Shown here piece by piece: positions 7,538-10,690 of a DNA stretch of 10,690 bases (positions within the stretch are counted from its first letter, which is position 1; each line of letters opens with the position of its first letter). Position numbers and translations under genes: made by a program. The notes below the pieces were generated by a model, which ran no database searches, had not been told where the DNA came from, and saw only the letters and a program-made list of their open reading frames with translations. Location of the stretch: positions 1-10,690 of the forward strand of contig DRLE01000074.1 of the NCBI GenBank assembly GCA_011051475.1, read 5' to 3'. The stretch comes from Gammaproteobacteria bacterium (GTDB taxonomy: Bacteria > Pseudomonadota > Gammaproteobacteria > SZUA-229).

Positions 7538-7623
7538 TGAAGCGTGAATAGTTTATTCTTTTCTGTTTCCGTTCTGATTTGCCGTTAGAATAGTCCTTAT
7601 TTTTTCTTTTATCCTTAAATATC

Positions 7624-8157
7624 GTGAAAGCTGCGCAGCGCTGGTACCGGCGTCATCAACTGTTTAACCGGGATATTCCGGCCGAGCTTCTGCCCTGGCT
7701 GTTCGAGGTGTCGTCGCTGACGGCGAAGCTGGTGGATCTGTGCGGTGATGACTTTAATGTGCGCGTGCTGTCACAAAGCTGGCAGAGTATGAGCGCGGAA
7801 GAGGCAGATGCCATGTCGGTCCGGCATGTGCATGCGGCCCTGGTGCGTGAGGTGCTGCTGTGCAGAAAAGATCAGCCGCTGGTTTATGCCCGTACGGTGA
7901 TTCCGGCAACCACGGTAAAGGGTGCGCAACGGCGTTATGCCAATATGGGCAACCGCCCGCTGGGCGCCATGCTGTTTGCCGACAGGACCATGCGCCGTGA
8001 AGAGGTGCAGGTCGCACGTCTGCCGAAAGAGCATGCGGCCTGCCTGCATGGCGACTGCGAGCAGGATATCTGGGGGCGGCGCTCGGTGTTCCGGGTGGCC
8101 GGGCGGCCATTGCTGGTGAGTGAGTATTTTCTGCCGGCGTTACTGAGCGGAGATTGA
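7624..8157 (+). CDS. ubiC: Chorismate lyase (chorismate pyruvate-lyase)
   Basis: Cytosolic enzyme that converts chorismate to 4-hydroxybenzoate and pyruvate, the first committed step of ubiquinone synthesis. It is 177 aa. Family signatures: VREVLLC with Arg75 (the substrate-binding Arg76 of E. coli UbiC), YARTVIPATT (88-97), RPLGAMLF (111-118), WGRRSVF (150-156) and LLVSEYFLP with the catalytic-site Glu167. The loop before WGRRS is longer than I recall in the E. coli enzyme and carries two cysteines (140 and 145). The start is GTG at 7624 with no clear Shine-Dalgarno sequence; the homologous region begins within about 15 residues, so a different start would change little. The usual partner ubiA is not adjacent. 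It lies 86 bp after the hybrid kinase, across a T-rich gap with no convincing terminator or promoter, and is convergent with the cyclophilin gene. Confidence 0.92.
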   Translation: MKAAQRWYRRHQLFNRDIPAELLPWLFEVSSLTAKLVDLCGDDFNVRVLSQSWQSMSAEEADAMSVRHVHAALVREVLLCRKDQPLVYARTVIPATTVKGAQRRYANMGNRPLGAMLFADRTMRREEVQVARLPKEHAACLHGDCEQDIWGRRSVFRVAGRPLLVSEYFLPALLSGD

Positions 8158-8176
8158 CGGATATTGCCGTCAGTAT

Positions 8177-8206
8177 AAAAAGCCGGATCAGGTCTATGAT
8201 CCGGCT
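8177..8206 (-). terminator. Intrinsic terminator for the cyclophilin gene
   Basis: AGCCGGATCA (8181-8190) and TGATCCGGCT (8197-8206) form a perfect 10-bp stem with a 6-nt loop. Read on the minus strand it ends in TTTT (8180-8177), giving a textbook intrinsic terminator 33 bp past the cyclophilin stop. On the plus strand the stem is followed by ACCGGG, so it should not be an efficient T-tract terminator for ubiC, although the convergent transcript could still fold there. Confidence 0.85.
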
Positions 8207-8238
8207 ACCGGGAAAAGAGCACGGTTACAGTCTTTAAC

Positions 8239-8820
8239 CTACTCCTCGATAACCGTCATTTTTCTGATGACGATTGGCATGCGAGGTACGTCTTTCATAA
8301 AGGGGCCGCCCGGGCCGGTCGGCACGCGGGAGATAGCGCCAACGATGTTCTGACCTTCGATGACCTTGCCGAACACGGTGTAGCCCCAGCCACGAGTGGT
8401 CTTTCCGGTGAAGTCCAGAAAGTCATTGTTGGCGGTATTGATAAAAAACTGGTTGGTGGCCGAATGCGGGTCGCTGGTGCGCGCCATGGCGACGGTGTAT
8501 TTCAGGTTCTTCAGACCGTTGTCGGCCTCGTTCTGAATCGGGGCGCGGGTTTCGACTTTTTTGTAGTCCGTGGTGAAACCGCCGCCCTGGTTCATAAAGT
8601 CCTTGATAACGCGGTGAAAAATCGTGCCGTCATAGGCGCCATCCTTTACATATTGCAGGAAGTTGGCCACGGTCTTCGGTGCCTTGTCGGGGTACAGCTC
8701 AATGATGATAGTGCCCTTGCTGGTTTCCATTTTAACTTTCGGGTTGCCGGCAAAAGCCAGTTGCATCTGCAAACTCAGCGCCAGTGCGGCGATGCCTAGT
8801 AACAGTTTCTTGAATGTCAT
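8239..8820 (-). CDS. ppiA: Periplasmic cyclophilin-type peptidyl-prolyl cis-trans isomerase
   Basis: Catalyses cis-trans isomerisation of Xaa-Pro bonds during folding of exported proteins. The 193-aa protein starts with a clear signal peptide: a positive N-region (MTFKK), a hydrophobic core and AFA-GNP, so cleavage after residue 24 and a periplasmic location are expected. The mature part is a single cyclophilin domain with FHRVIKDFMNQGG, giving Arg70, Phe75, Met76 and Gln78 in the spacing of the catalytic Arg55/Phe60/Met61/Gln63 of human cyclophilin A, then SATNQFFIN (120-128) and GYTVFGKVIEG. The pattern is closest to E. coli PpiA; the cytosolic paralogue PpiB lacks a signal peptide. It is a single-gene unit, with a candidate promoter upstream (8854-8882) and a strong terminator downstream. 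The exact ppiA/ppiB orthology is not proven. Confidence 0.94.
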   Translation of the reverse strand: MTFKKLLLGIAALALSLQMQLAFAGNPKVKMETSKGTIIIELYPDKAPKTVANFLQYVKDGAYDGTIFHRVIKDFMNQGGGFTTDYKKVETRAPIQNEADNGLKNLKYTVAMARTSDPHSATNQFFINTANNDFLDFTGKTTRGWGYTVFGKVIEGQNIVGAISRVPTGPGGPFMKDVPRMPIVIRKMTVIEE

Positions 8821-8853
8821 CTTGTTTGTCTGGGTGTGGTTAATGATGGGGTG

Positions 8854-8882
8854 AATTTAGCGGAAATTTCTGTGCTTGTCAT
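8854..8882 (-). promoter_or_regulatory. Candidate sigma-70 promoter of the cyclophilin gene
   Basis: On the minus strand ATGACA (8882-8877) is separated by 17 bp from TAAATT (8859-8854), and the ATG follows 33 bp later. Spacing is ideal and both boxes are partial matches. It lies between the cyclophilin start and repeat element B. This is inferred from motif match only. Confidence 0.4.
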
Positions 8883-8937
8883 TAAAAGCTTTGGTCCACG
8901 AAGAGTGCAGAAGATATAAATATAAAAACATTTTTTG

Positions 8938-9101
8938 TCCACAGATGAACGCAAATAAACGCAAAGTGCGTGTTTGTTCATGGACTCTATATGTGAAGAA
9001 AAGAACTACTATGCGTGCGCAACGCTGATGCCCAGCACTTTTGTGCCATCAATCACAGTCATAGCCAATTATATTTGCGTTTATTTGCGTTCATCTGTGG
9101 A
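8938..9101. repeat. Inverted-repeat element B, 28-bp perfect arms, related to element A
   Basis: Left arm 8938-8965 (starts TCCACAGATGAACGCAAATA) and right arm 9074-9101 are perfect reverse complements over 28 bp. Similarity continues outward (TTTTG versus TTTAT) to about 8934 and 9104. The shared core GAACGCAAATAAACGCAAA also occurs in the outer arms of element A, while CCACAGATG matches A's inner arm. The 108-bp spacer (8966-9073) is unlike A's spacer and has no recognisable gene. The element fills most of the 315-bp gap (8821-9135) between the tetR stop and the cyclophilin start. Outside it this gap holds only the candidate promoter at 8854-8882 and an AT-rich 9-bp palindrome at 9111-9130. 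Confidence 0.9.
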
Positions 9102-9135
9102 TAAATAGACTTTTGTTTTTCAAAACAAAAAGCTT

Positions 9136-9777
9136 TTAACCGGAAATCGTCGCCTTGCGTGAAAGCTGGGTTTTATTGATGCCGATGGAGCGCAGGAACA
9201 GGGTGACGAGTTCGTGGCTGAGCTCGTACAGGCTGAGGTCGACCAGGCGGTCGTGGGGTTGCAGGCATTTCTGTATCAGGGCCTCGCGCACCATGCCCTG
9301 GAACATCAGGCCGGCGCTGAGAATGATTTTCTCCCGGTCGGGCAGGTCGTAGGGCAGGTATTCGTTCAGGCCGAATTCGATATAGTCGGTAAAGCTTTTC
9401 CAGCGGTTCTGGAAAAAGGCATGGGTGGCCGGGTTGCCTTCGAGCAGGCTGTGCAGCTCGATACGAAGGATATCGGGATTGGCGGCGATATTGGAAATAT
9501 ACACCTGGGTCATGCCGGCCAGGGCATCCTCGAAGCGGGTGCCGTGGTTGACAATGGTGTCGACATAGCTCTGGCGCTGGCCGGAGAATTTATCCAGCAC
9601 GGCGTCATACAGCGCCTGCTTGGAGTCGAAATGGCGATAGATAATCGCCGGGCTGACATGGGCCGCGCGTGCAATTTCATCGACCGAAACGCCATGAAAT
9701 CCTTTACTGGCAAAAAGGCCCTGAGCCGCAGAAAGAATGGATTCTCTACGTTCAGGGCCTGAAAGTCGATGACTCAA
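9136..9777 (-). CDS. TetR/AcrR-family transcriptional regulator
   Basis: Predicted dimeric DNA-binding repressor of 213 aa. The N-terminal TetR domain (about residues 10-57) is clear: ILSAAQGLFASKGFHGVSVDEIA, then the recognition-helix segment VSPAIIYRHFDSKQALYDAVL (41-61). The C-terminal ligand and dimerisation part is divergent, so the effector cannot be predicted. The start is an unusual TTG at 9777. It is supported by a Shine-Dalgarno AAGGA (9791-9787) 9 bp upstream, an in-frame TAA just beyond, and by the need to include the helices before the HTH. It lies 31 bp downstream of the tusA-like gene on the same strand with no terminator between, so the two are probably one operon. The perfect 14-bp palindrome in the promoter of that operon is the likely binding site, giving negative autoregulation (inference). 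Confidence 0.92.
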   Translation of the reverse strand: MSHRLSGPERRESILSAAQGLFASKGFHGVSVDEIARAAHVSPAIIYRHFDSKQALYDAVLDKFSGQRQSYVDTIVNHGTRFEDALAGMTQVYISNIAANPDILRIELHSLLEGNPATHAFFQNRWKSFTDYIEFGLNEYLPYDLPDREKIILSAGLMFQGMVREALIQKCLQPHDRLVDLSLYELSHELVTLFLRSIGINKTQLSRKATISG

Positions 9778-9786
9778 CTTATATTG

Positions 9787-9791
9787 TCCTT
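9787..9791 (-). promoter_or_regulatory. Shine-Dalgarno sequence that supports a TTG start for the TetR gene
   Basis: AAGGA on the minus strand ends 9 bp before TTG 9777. No ATG or GTG is available in frame upstream before a stop codon, and the next internal methionine (residue 89) lies far beyond the DNA-binding domain. Confidence 0.6.
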
Positions 9792-9808
9792 AATGTCGAG
9801 GTCCTGAC

Positions 9809-10042
9809 TTAAGCAGCCTTTTCAATGAAGAAAATGAACTTGCCGTCTTCTTCGCCGCTTGATTTCAGGTTGTTGCCTGTCTGCTTGCAGAAAGCTTCGA
9901 AGTCTTTTACAGAGCCCGGATCGGTCGCAATGATTTTCAGGGTCTGACCGGCGTCCATGGCAGCAATGGCTTTCTTGGCGCGCAGGATAGGCAGTGGGCA
10001 GTTCAGGCCGCTAGCATCTAATTCTGAATCGAAATCGCTCAT
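9809..10042 (-). CDS. TusA/SirA-family sulfur carrier protein
   Basis: Small cytosolic protein of 77 aa, full length for the family. It has the defining CPxP motif, LDASGLNCPLPILRAKKAI, with the persulfide-carrying Cys15, and the family end pattern TDPGSVKDFEAFCKQTGN. A second cysteine (52) is present. Family members pass sulfane sulfur between proteins, for example in tRNA thiolation (TusA), sulfur oxidation or selenium metabolism; sequence alone does not say which applies here. I withhold the symbol tusA because several paralogous families share these motifs. ATG 10042 is preceded by a strong Shine-Dalgarno GAGGAA (10054-10049) six bases upstream. It is first in a probable operon with the TetR gene and has its own promoter and palindromic operator. 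A role in sensing or handling sulfur species under TetR control is inference. Confidence 0.93.
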   Translation of the reverse strand: MSDFDSELDASGLNCPLPILRAKKAIAAMDAGQTLKIIATDPGSVKDFEAFCKQTGNNLKSSGEEDGKFIFFIEKAA

Positions 10043-10085
10043 GAGTGTTTCCTCGCTTAAAGGTTATTGTAGAAGTTGTTTAATA

Positions 10086-10099
10086 AGTAAACGTTTACT
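10086..10099. promoter_or_regulatory. Perfect 14-bp palindromic operator in the tusA-tetR promoter
   Basis: AGTAAACGTTTACT is a perfect palindrome centred between 10092 and 10093. It abuts the -10 box (10100-10105), so its centre falls about where transcription should start, a classical repressor position. An overlapping imperfect palindrome ACTAA-C-TTAGT (10097-10107) covers the -10 box itself, so three AGT-type half-sites lie side by side. Size and symmetry suit a TetR dimer; the TetR protein of the same operon is the obvious candidate. Confidence 0.65.
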
Positions 10100-10128
10100 A
10101 ACTTAGTGAATACGACTATCTGAGTCAA
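10100..10128 (-). promoter_or_regulatory. Sigma-70-type promoter for the tusA-tetR operon
   Basis: On the minus strand TTGACT (10128-10123) and TAAGTT (10105-10100) are separated by exactly 17 bp. The -35 box has five of six consensus bases. The start codon of the tusA-like gene lies 57 bp after the -10 box. The promoter begins directly after the terminator of the upstream transporter gene, so the operon is insulated. Confidence 0.65.
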
Positions 10129-10130
10129 GC

Positions 10131-10161
10131 AAAAAACGCCGGATTTTACAAAAATCAGGCG
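10131..10161 (-). terminator. Intrinsic terminator of the BASS transporter gene
   Basis: Minus-strand CGCCTGATTTT (10161-10151) pairs with AAAATCCGGCG (10147-10137) through 10 of 11 positions around a 3-nt loop and is followed by TTTTTT (10136-10131). It lies 13 bp after the transporter stop codon and 2 bp before the -35 box of the next operon. Confidence 0.85.
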
Positions 10162-10174
10162 AAATTAGACTGGA

Positions 10175-10690
10175 TCAAGCTTTTTTGGCGCGTTTGGCCC
10201 AGAAATAAGCCAGAACCGAGCCACTCAGATTGTGCCAGATGCTGAAGATTGCGCCGGGCAGGGCGGCGGACGCAGAAAAATGTTTCATCGCCAGCGCGAC
10301 CGCCAGCCCTGAATTCTGCATGCCGACCTCGATAGCCAGGGTGCGCCGTTCAGCGACCGGATAGCCGAGCAGGCGCGCCATGGTATAGCCGGCAAACAGG
10401 CCGGTTAGGTTGTGCAGAAACACGGCCAGCAGGACGGCGGCGCCCAGCGTAGCCAGGGCGTCGGCATTGAGCGCGGTAATAATGGCAATAATCAGCACAA
10501 TCGCCGCCACCGCGATCAGCGGCAGGCAAGGCTGCAGGCGCCTGATGGTCGAAGGCAGCAGGGTATTCAGCAGCAGGCCGGCGCTGACCGGCAGAATAAC
10601 CATATACAGAATGCTCAGCAGCATCTTTCCTGCGGGTACATCGACGTTGGTGCCGGCCAGCCACAGGGTCAGCAGCGGGGTGAGAAAAAC
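10175..10690 (-). CDS. Bile acid:sodium symporter (BASS) family transporter, 5'-truncated by the window edge
   Basis: C-terminal 171 residues of an inner-membrane secondary transporter; the frame stays open to the last base of the window, so the N-terminal half is missing. It begins VFLTPLLTLWLAGTNVDVP, typical of the mid-protein segment of prokaryotic BASS proteins. It shows hydrophobic stretches for about four to five membrane helices, and the family Na+-site signature ExGxQN as EVGMQNSGLA (fragment residues 121-130), followed by LPGAIFSIWHNLSGS. Family members carry bile acids, ketopantoate or other organic anions with Na+; the substrate cannot be told from this part. A methionine at 10624 should not be taken as the start, because homology continues upstream of it. 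The C-terminus is basic (AKRAKKA). An intrinsic terminator follows. Confidence 0.88.
   Translation of the reverse strand, partial: VFLTPLLTLWLAGTNVDVPAGKMLLSILYMVILPVSAGLLLNTLLPSTIRRLQPCLPLIAVAAIVLIIAIITALNADALATLGAAVLLAVFLHNLTGLFAGYTMARLLGYPVAERRTLAIEVGMQNSGLAVALAMKHFSASAALPGAIFSIWHNLSGSVLAYFWAKRAKKA

Noticed and set aside
7538..7623. Terminator or promoter in the T-rich gap before ubiC
   Set aside because: T-runs occur without a preceding stem, and TAGAAT has no acceptable -35 box at 16-18 bp.
8892..8912. GTCCACGAAGAGTGCAGAAG-like stretch resembling another dispersed bacterial repeat (TCCACGAAG type)
   Set aside because: A single short match without a partner arm in the window; not enough to call a repeat.
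9111..9130. TTTTGTTTT / AAAACAAAA palindrome after tetR as a terminator
   Set aside because: Nine bp with one GC pair and a 2-nt loop make a very weak hairpin with no following T-tract on the minus strand.

Overview
The window looks like a chromosomal segment of a free-living gammaproteobacterium. The order spoT, ridA, recG with ubiC nearby is typical of gammaproteobacteria, and every protein I recognise fits that group. I cannot name the genus. Base composition is moderately GC-rich in genes, and the intergenic repeats are clearly AT-rich.

Layout. Plus strand, 1-7537: the 3' two thirds of spoT (ppGpp synthetase/hydrolase, entering from the left edge), ridA (imine/enamine deaminase), recG (branched-DNA helicase), a PAS-GGDEF diguanylate cyclase, and a six-transmembrane hybrid histidine kinase with a C-terminal receiver domain. 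Next comes ubiC (chorismate lyase, 7624-8157), convergent with a minus-strand block. That block holds a secreted cyclophilin (8239-8820), a TetR-family regulator (9136-9777), a TusA-like sulfur carrier (9809-10042) and the C-terminal part of a bile acid:Na+ symporter family transporter running off the right edge.

Non-coding content. Two related inverted-repeat elements occupy the spoT-ridA gap (1513-1741) and the tetR-cyclophilin gap (about 8934-9104). Their arms are built from a roughly 10-bp periodic unit (GCAAATRAAC) and begin with sequences that are exact or near-exact DnaA boxes. The first element is nested, with a 30-bp perfect outer pair and a 23-bp inner pair. A separate 22-bp inverted repeat encloses a small terminator after the GGDEF gene. 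Two clear minus-strand intrinsic terminators follow the cyclophilin and the transporter genes. In front of the tusA-like gene is a good sigma-70-type promoter with a perfect 14-bp palindrome directly after its -10 box, about where transcription would start. This is most simply an autoregulatory operator for the TetR protein encoded 31 bp downstream of tusA.

How the genes fit together. spoT-ridA-recG is a conserved housekeeping neighbourhood (stringent response, metabolite damage repair, fork repair). The GGDEF protein and the hybrid kinase form a signalling pair by position only. tusA-tetR looks like a two-gene, self-regulated operon. I see no phage, CRISPR, toxin-antitoxin or biosynthetic cluster. 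The novel material is the repeat family and the tusA-tetR control region.
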